Below the pieces are notes generated by a model. The model did no database searches, was not told the DNA's origin, and saw nothing but the letters and a program-made list of their open reading frames with translations. The translations under genes and the position numbers were made by a program. A stretch of DNA of 64,000 nt from positions 42,547 through 106,546 of the forward strand of contig JALVYB010000060.1 of the NCBI GenBank assembly GCA_027038175.1, given 5' to 3'. Below are positions 51,728-59,692 of the stretch, piece by piece. Position 1 is the first letter of the stretch. Every line of letters starts with the position of its first letter. Source of the stretch: Caldifarciminota bacterium (GTDB lineage Bacteria > Hydrothermota > Hydrothermia > UBA1063 > CAJXJZ01).

Positions 51728-52678
51728 TTAAATACGGGCTTCTTCAGGTAAAAGGTATGTATATCCCATATGTGTTTTTAATTTAATCTTTTTTCTGGAT
51801 AAAAGGGTATCGATAAAATTGTCAACTGACTTTTCATATCCCCACTTACTCAAAATGAGAGCCACCTCATCTTTTCTCAATGGATGCCTTCTTATAAGTG
51901 TCAGCACTGCATCCTCTGGAGTATTAAATCCTTTAAGGTCAAATTCACCATATTCAACTTCATAAATCGGTATGGCATTAAGTATTTTAAAGGCTTTGAA
52001 TAAAACCTCTGGGTCGGGTATCTGTACCCACTTTTCTGCTGGAGGTCTTGTTGGTATTGACACAAATCTCTTATCAGGGTTTAGTTCATCAAGAATTTTA
52101 CGTATCTCTTTAAGGACCCTCTCGTCGTCATTGAGTCCTTTGACCAACATGGTTTCTATCCAGAGATTACCTTCAAATTCCTCTCTTAATTTAAAAAGCC
52201 CTGATAATACATCGGTCCAATGGATGTCCCTGTGGGGTCTATTGATTTTCCTGAACAAACTCTCAGAAGGGACATCAATTTTGCTGAGAACAACGTCAAA
52301 AAGGAAAACATATTCTCTTACGTTCTTTTTGTAGAACAGAGCGCCATTGGTAATAATAGCAAGAGGTAGAGAACAGGATTTCTTTACCGTTTCTGTAACT
52401 ATAAAGAGCCCATTATATAGAGTTGGTTCTCCTTCTCCAACAAAGGTAATAAAATCAATTTTGCCCATTTTCTTAAGACAGACCGAGATGATTTCCTCAG
52501 CCATTTCTTCTGGAGGAAAAAAACGTTTTCTTTCATTGGTAAAGTTTATAGCCTTTCCAAGCTGGCAATAAACACACGAATAATTACAGGTTTTAAAGGG
52601 TATGGGATTTACACCAAGGGAGCGACCCAGCCTTCGAGAAGGTACAGGTCCAAAGACGTACTTTAAACTCTCTCCCAT
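51728..52678 (-). CDS. Radical SAM protein (COG0731/UPF0026-like)
   Basis: 316 residues. Starts with YVFGPVPSRRLGRSLGVNPIPFKTCNYSCVYCQLG, which carries the CX3CX2C cluster motif and is diagnostic of this uncharacterised family; ITFVGEGEPTL is the GGE-like SAM motif. The last 80 residues look like a winged helix (AVLTLIRRHPLRKDEVALIL). The reaction is unknown; relatives are loosely similar to tRNA-wybutosine and cofactor radical SAM enzymes. Start overlaps the end of the DUF123 gene by 16 bases. Confidence 0.88.
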   Translation of the reverse strand: MGESLKYVFGPVPSRRLGRSLGVNPIPFKTCNYSCVYCQLGKAINFTNERKRFFPPEEMAEEIISVCLKKMGKIDFITFVGEGEPTLYNGLFIVTETVKKSCSLPLAIITNGALFYKKNVREYVFLFDVVLSKIDVPSESLFRKINRPHRDIHWTDVLSGLFKLREEFEGNLWIETMLVKGLNDDERVLKEIRKILDELNPDKRFVSIPTRPPAEKWVQIPDPEVLFKAFKILNAIPIYEVEYGEFDLKGFNTPEDAVLTLIRRHPLRKDEVALILSKWGYEKSVDNFIDTLLSRKKIKLKTHMGYTYLLPEEARI

Positions 52679-53073
52679 TTGCCCCCTCTAAGTTTTGCAA
52701 AATTATCAAGTATATTCTTTACATCCCTGTCAACTTTAAAAAAATGGCTCTTCTCACTGGAATCTCCACTACCAAACCCCTTAATATAAGGATACATCAT
52801 ACTCAACACAGATGCAAGGTCCTCCTCGTATTCTTTACCCGCATCTCTTAAAGCATAGCACTCTATTGCCGGGAATTCGTTACTTACATAGTCTATATGC
52901 CAGTGAAGGTTAGCTTTATCAGTACTTTTATGTCTTTTAACCCTCTTCTCGAGGGCTTTTTGCGCTGAACCCACATATAAATATGTACCCTCCTCAAAAG
53001 GAATCTCTCCCAGAGAACCTACCTTTAACCTTGTCCTCTTTATCTCAAACAGACAAACGTATATACCCTTCAT
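52663..53073 (-). CDS. DUF123/GIY-YIG-like (Uri superfamily) nuclease domain protein
   Basis: 136 residues. GTYLYVGSAQKALEKRVKRH is the GIY-YIG-like core, with YVCLFEI upstream and LHWHIDYV later, as in the DUF123 family common in archaea and thermophiles. Some members are fused to endonuclease III or DNA-processing proteins, so DNA binding or cleavage is likely but not proven. Preceded by a terminator; no Shine-Dalgarno is evident before its ATG. Confidence 0.85.
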   Translation of the reverse strand: MKGIYVCLFEIKRTRLKVGSLGEIPFEEGTYLYVGSAQKALEKRVKRHKSTDKANLHWHIDYVSNEFPAIECYALRDAGKEYEEDLASVLSMMYPYIKGFGSGDSSEKSHFFKVDRDVKNILDNFAKLRGGKWERV

Positions 53074-53084
53074 GCCTATAAAAC

Positions 53085-53110
53085 AAAAATGGGTCCCGCT
53101 GGACCCACTT
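53085..53110 (-). terminator. Rho-independent terminator after the NifX-like gene
   Basis: TGGGTCC-AGCG-GGACCCA on the minus strand, then ATTTTTGTTTT. It separates the NifX-like operon from the DUF123/radical SAM pair. Confidence 0.8.
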
Positions 53111-53143
53111 TGATATGAGAAAATCCTGGTATTTTAATTATCT

Positions 53144-53560
53144 TTATTTTAATGCTTCCTCAATTTCTTTTAGTCTCTTTTCTATTCTGGCCTTTTCCTC
53201 TTTCAGGAGCCTCAACTCTTCTTCTTTGCTTAATGGCTTTACATTATAGCGGGATTTTAGCATTGTTATCGCGTCCCTGACAGAGCCTTGGAACTGTATA
53301 ATCTCAATACCAAGAGACATTATAACGCCCTGAGCATTGGGACCAGGCACTCCGCCTGTTACCAATACTCTTGCTCCCTGTTGAGCAACGAAATTAGCAG
53401 CCAAAGGACCTGCTCCTCCGAATGCACCCTGAGCAGGATTCAGAAAAGTTTCATACGTATCGCGTTCAAGATCATACACTATAAAATAAGGTGCCCTTCC
53501 AAACACAACCGACACTGGAGAGTCAAGGCCAGGTCCATCTGCTGTTATAACCACTCTCAT
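53144..53560 (-). CDS. NifX/NafY-type dinitrogenase iron-molybdenum cofactor-like protein with helical tail
   Basis: 138 residues. Residues 1-100 are the NifX/NafY/COG1433 fold: MRVVITADGPGLDSPVSVVFGRAPYFIVYD, GAGPLAANFVAQQGARVLVTGGVPGPNA. Stand-alone members bind Fe-S or metal clusters and are widespread in anaerobes without nitrogenase. The last 35 residues are a charged helix (EEELRLLKEEKARIEKRLKEIEEAL). A similar helix closes the upstream glycine-rich protein, so the two might pair. Controlled with that gene from a Fur-type operator. Confidence 0.85.
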   Translation of the reverse strand: MRVVITADGPGLDSPVSVVFGRAPYFIVYDLERDTYETFLNPAQGAFGGAGPLAANFVAQQGARVLVTGGVPGPNAQGVIMSLGIEIIQFQGSVRDAITMLKSRYNVKPLSKEEELRLLKEEKARIEKRLKEIEEALK

Positions 53561-53892
53561 TACTTACCCTCCAGTTCCTCAATTCTCTTCTGTATCTCAT
53601 TTAATCTGTTTCTAAGATACTCTGCTTCATTTTGCAAGGAGGCCTTATTGATATCTCCTGCCTGAGGGAAATTATATGGATTGGTGGTATAACCATACGT
53701 GTTAACTCCATACGGATAACCTGCAGAATACCCTGCTCCATACCCCCATCTCCAGCCTCTTGGCAACCCTGACCATGGACAATATCCCATCCTTGCCCCG
53801 AAACCAAACCCTCTGCCAAAGCCACCTCTGCCGGGACCAAAGCCCCAGCCAAAACCTCTGCCGAAGCCTCTTCCAAATCCTCTACCCCACAT
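53560..53892 (-). CDS. Glycine-rich small protein (DUF5320-like)
   Basis: 110 residues. The frame is open to an ATG at 53913, but that codon is inside the palindromic operator; the ATG at 53892 has an ideal AAAGGAGGTG ribosome site and is chosen. The N-terminal half consists of Gly-Phe-Gly-Arg tandem repeats (GRGFGRGFGRG), the middle is rich in Gly, Tyr and Trp, and the C-terminal 40 residues are a coiled coil (LQNEAEYLRNRLNEIQKRIEELEG). Proteins of this type are found beside NifX/COG1433 genes in anaerobes; function unknown. Stop and next start share one base. Confidence 0.75.
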   Translation of the reverse strand: MWGRGFGRGFGRGFGWGFGPGRGGFGRGFGFGARMGYCPWSGLPRGWRWGYGAGYSAGYPYGVNTYGYTTNPYNFPQAGDINKASLQNEAEYLRNRLNEIQKRIEELEGK

Positions 53893-53907
53893 CTTCACAC
53901 CTCCTTT

Positions 53908-53948
53908 GTTCATCTGAAAATGATAATCATTTTCAGATGAACTGTCAA
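53908..53948 (-). promoter_or_regulatory. Perfect palindromic Fur-type operator overlapping the promoter of the glycine-rich/NifX operon
   Basis: Bases 53908-53942 are a perfect inverted repeat with 17-base arms around a single central base. Its core matches the 19-base Fur consensus at 17 positions. Just upstream on the minus strand is TTGACA (53943-53948), so the palindrome fills the spacer, -10 and start region. Binding of a Fur-family protein would block RNA polymerase. The site is also about 60 bases upstream of the plus-strand MazG-like gene. Confidence 0.8.
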
Positions 53949-54002
53949 GGGGATTTTCAGGTACCTTTTCCCTGCTTTATTCTTATTAAAAAGGAGATGA
54001 CC

Positions 54003-54332
54003 ATGACCTTTGAAGAATATGAAAAACTCGCTGCCAGAACTGCCATATACCCCGAACGGGGTAAAAATCTTATATATCCAGTACTTGGACTTACAGGTGA
54101 AAGCGGAGAGGTAGCAGAAAAAGTTAAAAAACTCATAAGAGACAGAAACTATAAAATTGATACACAATTCAAAGAGGATATTAAAAAAGAACTTGGAGAC
54201 GTACTATGGTATATAGCAGCAATATGTTATGAATTAGGTCTCTCCATGGAGGACGTTGCAAAGACCAATATAGAAAAACTCGCATCACGTAAAGAGAGAA
54301 ACATGATACATGGGGAAGGAGATACAAGATGA
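54003..54332 (+). CDS. MazG-like nucleotide pyrophosphohydrolase
   Basis: 109 residues. The ATG at 54003 lies 6 bases after AAGGAG; the frame is open far upstream but only through the neighbouring operator and gene on the other strand. The all-alpha NTP-PPase metal motif is present: GLTGESGEVAEKVKKLIRD and, one helix later, DIKKELGDVLWYIAAIC (ExxE ... ExxD). Likely hydrolyses non-canonical or surplus NTPs to NMP plus pyrophosphate, which a membrane pyrophosphatase could reuse. Confidence 0.88.
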   Translation: MTFEEYEKLAARTAIYPERGKNLIYPVLGLTGESGEVAEKVKKLIRDRNYKIDTQFKEDIKKELGDVLWYIAAICYELGLSMEDVAKTNIEKLASRKERNMIHGEGDTR

Positions 54333-54436
54333 TGATTTTTCGTCACCTTGTACAAAAAGAATAGTTATATTTAGCCCATGCAAAATCCACAACCACTTGA
54401 AACATAAGAAGTTATCCTCAAAAAGTGTGCTGACAT

Positions 54437-54465
54437 TTGATTATCCATAAACAGAGCATTATCAT
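54437..54465 (+). promoter_or_regulatory. Promoter for a leaderless transcript (M23 peptidase operon)
   Basis: TTGATT, 17-base spacer, TATCAT, ending exactly 6 bases before the ATG at 54472, without a Shine-Dalgarno. Confidence 0.6.
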
Positions 54466-54471
54466 TAAAAT

Positions 54472-55380
54472 ATGAAAAAGCGGCGATTTATAGTTAAAAT
54501 ATTTACTGATGATGTAGATGCTGGTAAGGAATTAAGTTTAGGTATTGGGACATTCAAGTTATTAGTTTCGTTATTTGTACTACTTACAGCGTCCTTCGTA
54601 TTTCTCCTGTACCATTTCGTGAATTATAAAGTATCCAATTACAGACTGAATAGATACGCTGTTGAAAACCAATATCTTAAAAACAAAGTCTCTGAACTTG
54701 AGAATAAAGTGGCATTACTGGATAGTACTATTGATGATTACTACAACAGGTACGTAGCACTCTCTAAATATGCCGGAGTGGAACCTCCCCCTTATGAATT
54801 AAAGAATATAGGTATCGGTGGAATAGTAGAGGAGCCACCATCACCTGACCTGAAACCTGTAGTTAATCTTGACGATAAACTCTCAAAACTTGAACGTTTT
54901 GTCGATGTTCAGATGTCTTCATTTGAGAATGTGGAGAAAAAGCTTGAGAGAGATGAGTATATAAGAAATCATACTCCTTCTATTCTCCCATGTAATGGTC
55001 GTTTTACGTCAGGTTTTGGTATGAGGAAAGACCCATTTACAGGCAGAATGCACTTCCATTATGGCATAGACCTTGCTGCTCCAATAGGAACACCTGTTTA
55101 TGCACCTGCGGATGGAGTAGTAAAAAGGGTAAAAAGAGACCCTCGTGGATACGGGCTTTTACTTGAAATTAATCACGGAATGGGTATAACCACCCGTTAT
55201 GGACATCTATCAAAAGTACTGGTAAAACCCGGCCAAAAGGTTAAAAGAGGTCAGATAATAGCCAAAGTTGGTAACACGGGAAGATCAACCGGTCCTCATC
55301 TACACTATGAAGTAAGGGTATTGAATAAACCGGTAAATCCACTCAATTACATTATACCGTATCAGACATTTTTTAATTAA
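54472..55380 (+). CDS. M23 (LytM/NlpD-type) peptidase with membrane anchor and coiled coil
   Basis: 302 residues. A transmembrane helix (about 25-48), a periplasmic coiled coil (about 58-90), a linker, then the M23 domain (about 170-295): HFHYGIDLAAPIGTPVYAPADG supplies the first His and Asp zinc ligands, RYGHLSKVLVKPGQKVKRGQIIAKVGNTG the next, and HLHYEVRV the catalytic HxH. All zinc residues are present, so it should be an active peptidoglycan endopeptidase or the activator type. Its stop overlaps the next ATG by one base. Confidence 0.92.
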   Translation: MKKRRFIVKIFTDDVDAGKELSLGIGTFKLLVSLFVLLTASFVFLLYHFVNYKVSNYRLNRYAVENQYLKNKVSELENKVALLDSTIDDYYNRYVALSKYAGVEPPPYELKNIGIGGIVEEPPSPDLKPVVNLDDKLSKLERFVDVQMSSFENVEKKLERDEYIRNHTPSILPCNGRFTSGFGMRKDPFTGRMHFHYGIDLAAPIGTPVYAPADGVVKRVKRDPRGYGLLLEINHGMGITTRYGHLSKVLVKPGQKVKRGQIIAKVGNTGRSTGPHLHYEVRVLNKPVNPLNYIIPYQTFFN

Positions 55381-58145
55381 TGTACAGGCGCTTTTTGTTT
55401 ATATTCCTTTTGCCATTACACCTTCTCTCCTATACATTTGGCAAGAATAAGTACGAGACCAAAGATTACCACTGGAACGTTAAAGAAACAACGCACTTCC
55501 GTATATTTTATTACCAGGGAGAAAACTTTCTAAGTTCATTCGCAGCATCGGAACTTGAAAAAGCCTTCTCAGAATACACAGACCTTTTTGGATTTACACC
55601 AGAGGACAAAATACCCGTAATAATATATGCATCCTATAAAGATTTCCAGGAAACAAATGTTATTCCCGGGATTATAGAAGAAGGAGTTGGTGGTTTCACT
55701 GAGATACTTAAAAACAGGGTAGTTGTACCTTTTTCCGGTTCATACCGTGAATTCAGGCATGTGTTAAGACACGAACTTGTACACGTATTTCAATATAAAG
55801 TAATCAAAAATAATTACCGTAATTTCCTTTATTCAAGTATTCTTAATACAATACCCCTCTGGGTTATGGAGGGAATGGCAGAGTACTTTTCACTTGGGTG
55901 GGATACAGGAGCAGAAGCATACATCAGGGATATTGCCTTGAACGATAAATTACTTTCCATAAACACCCTCAACTACTATGGAGGATATATAGTATACAAA
56001 GAAGGACAACTCATTTATCGTTATATATCCGAAAACTACGGGAAAAAAGCGTGTACTGAGTTTTTTAATACACTTGTATATACCGGTAACATCGAAAAAA
56101 CCTTTGAGGAAGTCTTCGGTGAAGAATTTGAAACTTTTGATAGAAAGTTTCAGGATTATGTAAAAAAACACTATTTTCCAGTTTTATCTGATAAACAACT
56201 TGCTTCACTTGAAGGTAAGACCATAGTAAATCATGAAAAATGGAAAAACTTTCTTAATTCTTATCCTCTATTCTCAAAGAATGGCAGTAAAATCTTTCTC
56301 ATGAGCGACAGAAGTGGAAGGACGGATGTGTATATTATCTCTCTGCTCGGTCAGATTAAGAAAAAAATTATTAAGGGCGAATCTACCCCGGATTTTGAGA
56401 GTATACATGTTTTAAGGCCAGGGTACGATGTATCTCAGGATGACACACTTTTTGTGATAGCAAGTCAAACAGGCGAAGGAGATGCTCTATTCGTTATAAA
56501 TCTTGTAAATGGCAGGGTACTTCTGAAAAAGAGATTTGGCCTTGACGCTATATACACTCCCGTGTTTTCACCTGATGCAAATCTCATCGCCTTTTCAGGG
56601 ATTAAAGAAGGAAAGGAAGACATATACGTTTATGATATTAAAAACGATACACTCTTTGCCCTCACCAACGATTACTATGATGACAGGGATCCACGTTTCC
56701 TTGATGATACCACCATCGTTTTTGTATCTGATAGAAATGATTCTGATGGTTTCTCATTTGGTAAATATGCTATTTTCAGTATAACAACAAAAGATAGTGG
56801 AATTAAGCGGCTCAGTCCGTACAGAGAAATTATAAAAGAACCTTTTATCATAAAAAACTCCCCCTTTCTGTATTTTATCTCTGATGACTCGGGAAGTATC
56901 AATATATTTGCACTAAATCTACAGGAGCATAAATTTTACAGGGTTACAAATGTTTCATCTCAGGTCGTAAATTTCTCCGTTTCTAACGATAACATGTTTG
57001 TTTTCACAGCCCTTTCAAGAGGTGGATACGATATTATAATGTCAAAGATGAATCCTGTACCTGTAAAATTTGGAGAAACAGGCAGGGGACTTAAATATCA
57101 ACCAGTGGAATATTCCTCTACCAGGAAATTTATTCCAACGCTTTCACTTGATTATATTCACGGTTATATGACATATATGAGTGGTTTTGGGGTGCAGGGA
57201 CTTTTATATCTCGGTCTTTCAGACGAACTTGGGAATAGAAGACTGGATATTGTAACTGACTTATCCGGGGACATAAACAATTCAAATTTTCTCATATCCT
57301 ATACTTATTTGCCAAAGAGACTTGATCACGTATTCAGCATTTACCAGTATACAGATGCTTTCTACGATTATTACGGGAACTTCTATTTTGCAAAGCAAAC
57401 AGGTATTTCCTGGGACGTGTATTATCCAACAAGCCGTTTTACCCGTCTGGAAAGTGGTATCGCATTTGAAAGATATAAGAGTGATATATGGCTATACGAT
57501 TATGCCTACACAAGAAAACTCAGCGAAATCGGTTACAACTTAATGCCCAGAATAGCACTTGTTTACGATAATGTCGTTTATACCCCATACGGGGACCCCT
57601 GGAAGGGTTTGAGATTCTACCAGGGAGGAGCGAAATCCATCCCCATTAACAAAAACTTTTATGACCTCGGTGTGCTGTATTCTGATACAAGGTATTATAT
57701 TCCACTGGGTAAGAAAACAGTTATTGCCGCAAGATGTATATCTGGCAAATCTGTAGGGAAGGACAAGTATGTTTTCTATCTTGGCGGTCCTGAAACACTC
57801 CGGGGGTATGAATACGAAGAGTTCTCGGGTACTTCCGCATTTCTCACCAATATTGAAATCAGAACCCCATTTATTGAATATCTTAAACTCGGTTTCCCCC
57901 TTCCTCTCACGTTGCAGGGCATCAAGGGTGTTCTATTTGCTGATGCGGGAACAACTTGGAATGACAGAAGACCAAGATTCTTCAAAAATACAATTGAACT
58001 TGATGCTTTAAAAGCAGACATTGGTGCAGGCTTAAGATTCAACCTGGGACTTGGATATTTAAAACTCGACTGGGCGTGGAGGACTAATCTGCATACTATC
58101 TATTCAGGTGCGCGCTTTAATATAAGTATTGGAAACTATTTCTAA
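55380..58145 (+). CDS. Three-part protein: gluzincin (peptidase MA-like), PD40 propeller, BamA-like barrel
   Basis: 921 residues. Signal peptide (to about 21), then a gluzincin domain (about 30-270) with zinc motif LRHELVHVFQYK and, about 35 residues on, the third-ligand segment WVMEGMAEYFS. Residues 300-560 are TolB/WD40-like PD40 blades (FSPDANLIAFSGIKEGKEDIYVYD, FVSDRNDSDGF). Residues 600-921 end in a bacterial surface antigen barrel of the Omp85 type (GGPETLRGYEYEEFSGTSAFLTNIE, VLFADAGTTWND, last residue Phe). It thus joins a protease, a propeller and an outer-membrane barrel in one chain. Coupled to the M23 gene. Confidence 0.85.
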   Translation: MYRRFLFIFLLPLHLLSYTFGKNKYETKDYHWNVKETTHFRIFYYQGENFLSSFAASELEKAFSEYTDLFGFTPEDKIPVIIYASYKDFQETNVIPGIIEEGVGGFTEILKNRVVVPFSGSYREFRHVLRHELVHVFQYKVIKNNYRNFLYSSILNTIPLWVMEGMAEYFSLGWDTGAEAYIRDIALNDKLLSINTLNYYGGYIVYKEGQLIYRYISENYGKKACTEFFNTLVYTGNIEKTFEEVFGEEFETFDRKFQDYVKKHYFPVLSDKQLASLEGKTIVNHEKWKNFLNSYPLFSKNGSKIFLMSDRSGRTDVYIISLLGQIKKKIIKGESTPDFESIHVLRPGYDVSQDDTLFVIASQTGEGDALFVINLVNGRVLLKKRFGLDAIYTPVFSPDANLIAFSGIKEGKEDIYVYDIKNDTLFALTNDYYDDRDPRFLDDTTIVFVSDRNDSDGFSFGKYAIFSITTKDSGIKRLSPYREIIKEPFIIKNSPFLYFISDDSGSINIFALNLQEHKFYRVTNVSSQVVNFSVSNDNMFVFTALSRGGYDIIMSKMNPVPVKFGETGRGLKYQPVEYSSTRKFIPTLSLDYIHGYMTYMSGFGVQGLLYLGLSDELGNRRLDIVTDLSGDINNSNFLISYTYLPKRLDHVFSIYQYTDAFYDYYGNFYFAKQTGISWDVYYPTSRFTRLESGIAFERYKSDIWLYDYAYTRKLSEIGYNLMPRIALVYDNVVYTPYGDPWKGLRFYQGGAKSIPINKNFYDLGVLYSDTRYYIPLGKKTVIAARCISGKSVGKDKYVFYLGGPETLRGYEYEEFSGTSAFLTNIEIRTPFIEYLKLGFPLPLTLQGIKGVLFADAGTTWNDRRPRFFKNTIELDALKADIGAGLRFNLGLGYLKLDWAWRTNLHTIYSGARFNISIGNYF

Positions 58146-58148
58146 ATT

Positions 58149-58176
58149 AAAAGGGGCACCTCTCTGTGCCCCTTTT
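58149..58176. terminator. Bidirectional terminator between convergent genes
   Basis: AAAAGGGGCAC-CTCTCT-GTGCCCCTTTT. A-run and T-run on opposite sides let it work for both the plus-strand barrel gene and the minus-strand lipoprotein gene. Confidence 0.85.
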
Positions 58177-58197
58177 ATCACTATCTATATTAAATTC

Positions 58198-59568
58198 TTA
58201 ATTGCTCTTGTAGTAGTAAACCACACTGTTACCTGATGATGTGGTAATAACAAGTCCAAGATTTCCATCCCCATAATCAAGAAAGGCCCTTGAACTCCCA
58301 CCAGTGTATGGAAGCGTATCTGCGGATGTCTCACTCCCAAATGAATATACAATGACATTTCCTGTCGGATAAACATTGCCTGCATAAAGGGTGCCATTAT
58401 GGTAAAGCACTGCTCCTATCCACTCATCATGAGGAGGAGTGTCTGTAAATGTTTCCTTTGTAAACGTATTTCCATTATCATCCGAATATAGAACAATCCT
58501 CAGGTCATGGTCATCGGTCTCTGATTTAACTTTCTTCCCTCCCATTACCACATAGTTACCTTCAGCATAAATACTCCACACCTCACCAACAGAATCATCC
58601 TGTGGAATGTCCAGAAGATTCCAGGTACTTCCACCATCAGTTGAAACTGCAGCAAATCCTCCTATGGTCTGACCTGGTATGTAACCAGATACGTATAACC
58701 CATTTGAATTCACATAGGCGCCCTGGACAAGCCCAGGCAGAACATTTTCATGTAAAGTCCAGGTACTACCACCATCAGTGGTGGCATATACATCATCTCC
58801 GGTGAAAATGTACCCATTGTTATTATCTTCAAACCTAATTATGGTTCCGCTACCTCCAACAAACCCGGAAGGTGTTATATCCTGCCAGGTATTTCCACCA
58901 TCAGAACTTTTAAGAACAAATCCAAAACCTGCGCCATACAACACTCCCCCGGCATCACACAGGGAATAGAAGGCTGTGGTGTCAACAAGTTCAAAGTTTA
59001 TGCCATAATCCAAAGAGGAATAAAGCCCATTGGTTGAAGCGATGTACAATATCCTGTCCTGAGAGAAGAAAACATCGTTAGGATAACCTGCAATTTCCCC
59101 AAAGTAATTCCATCCTATTTCAACAAGGTGCGTGCCCCTAACTGCCCACCATGAACCACTGGTGCCTGGCCCAAAATTGTATGTACCATGCAGTGTATCA
59201 TTTGCATATGAGAGTGAGAAAACGCACTTAAATGTATCTTCTCTTGTTGAAATAGCATACCCGCTTATGTGATCCTCATCAAGCCGGCCCTCAAGCAAAA
59301 ACGTATCACTTACCTCTTGTGAATTTATATTCATAGAATCAAATATAATCTGTATAGACACGGTTTCAGCCGATTGTTCAATTGAAAGATGTATGAGGCC
59401 ATAATCTCCGCTCTGAGAATTTGTCCATTTTCCCACCCAGTTACCGTGTATATCTGCGACCTGACTTGTACCACCGCCTCCTCCACTACCTCCCTCATCC
59501 TCATTCTTCTTTTTACAGGAGGAGACAAGCAGCACCCCCACTAAAAGGAATATTGCAGACTTTCTCAT
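58198..59568 (-). CDS. Lipoprotein with Asp-box (BNR/sortilin-like) beta-propeller
   Basis: 456 residues from the ATG at 59568, which has an AAGGAGGT ribosome site; the longer frame to 59637 would run through the promoter. Lipobox LVSSC (Cys at about 18) is followed by a Gly-rich linker (GGSGGGGG), a lipocalin-like beta domain (about 45-145), and a propeller (about 150-455) with Asp-box repeats SSDGGNTW, TTDGGSTW, STDGGSTW and SDDNGNTF. Probably surface-exposed and binding rather than catalytic; sialidase catalytic residues are not evident. Confidence 0.8.
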   Translation of the reverse strand: MRKSAIFLLVGVLLVSSCKKKNEDEGGSGGGGGTSQVADIHGNWVGKWTNSQSGDYGLIHLSIEQSAETVSIQIIFDSMNINSQEVSDTFLLEGRLDEDHISGYAISTREDTFKCVFSLSYANDTLHGTYNFGPGTSGSWWAVRGTHLVEIGWNYFGEIAGYPNDVFFSQDRILYIASTNGLYSSLDYGINFELVDTTAFYSLCDAGGVLYGAGFGFVLKSSDGGNTWQDITPSGFVGGSGTIIRFEDNNNGYIFTGDDVYATTDGGSTWTLHENVLPGLVQGAYVNSNGLYVSGYIPGQTIGGFAAVSTDGGSTWNLLDIPQDDSVGEVWSIYAEGNYVVMGGKKVKSETDDHDLRIVLYSDDNGNTFTKETFTDTPPHDEWIGAVLYHNGTLYAGNVYPTGNVIVYSFGSETSADTLPYTGGSSRAFLDYGDGNLGLVITTSSGNSVVYYYKSN

Positions 59569-59592
59569 TACATACCTCCTTTTATTAGTAAA

Positions 59593-59621
59593 ATTATACC
59601 ATAACAAAAATGACCTGTCAA
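59593..59621 (-). promoter_or_regulatory. Consensus promoter of the Asp-box lipoprotein gene
   Basis: Minus strand TTGACA, 17-base spacer, TATAAT: all 12 consensus bases match. It lies 20 bases from the divergent porin promoter. Confidence 0.85.
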
Positions 59622-59640
59622 AGAACCACTCTCTCACGTA

Positions 59641-59669
59641 TTGCTTTTACAGTTTTGTTTCATTATAAT
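59641..59669 (+). promoter_or_regulatory. Promoter of the porin-like gene
   Basis: TTGCTT, 17-base spacer, TATAAT, with the ribosome site AAGGAGGT about 12 bases after the expected start. Confidence 0.8.
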
Positions 59670-59692
59670 TAAAGCACAAAAAGGAGGTAAGT

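Noticed and set aside
53893..53913. Upstream ATG of the glycine-rich protein
   Set aside because: The codon lies in the operator, downstream of which a much better ribosome site serves the ATG at 53892.
53760..54002. N-terminal extension of the MazG-like protein
   Set aside because: It would be translated antisense to the glycine-rich gene and across the Fur-type palindrome; the ATG at 54003 has a proper ribosome site.
59569..59637. Longer N-terminus for the Asp-box lipoprotein
   Set aside because: The extra 23 codons coincide with a perfect-consensus promoter, and would put the lipoprotein signal in the middle of the protein.
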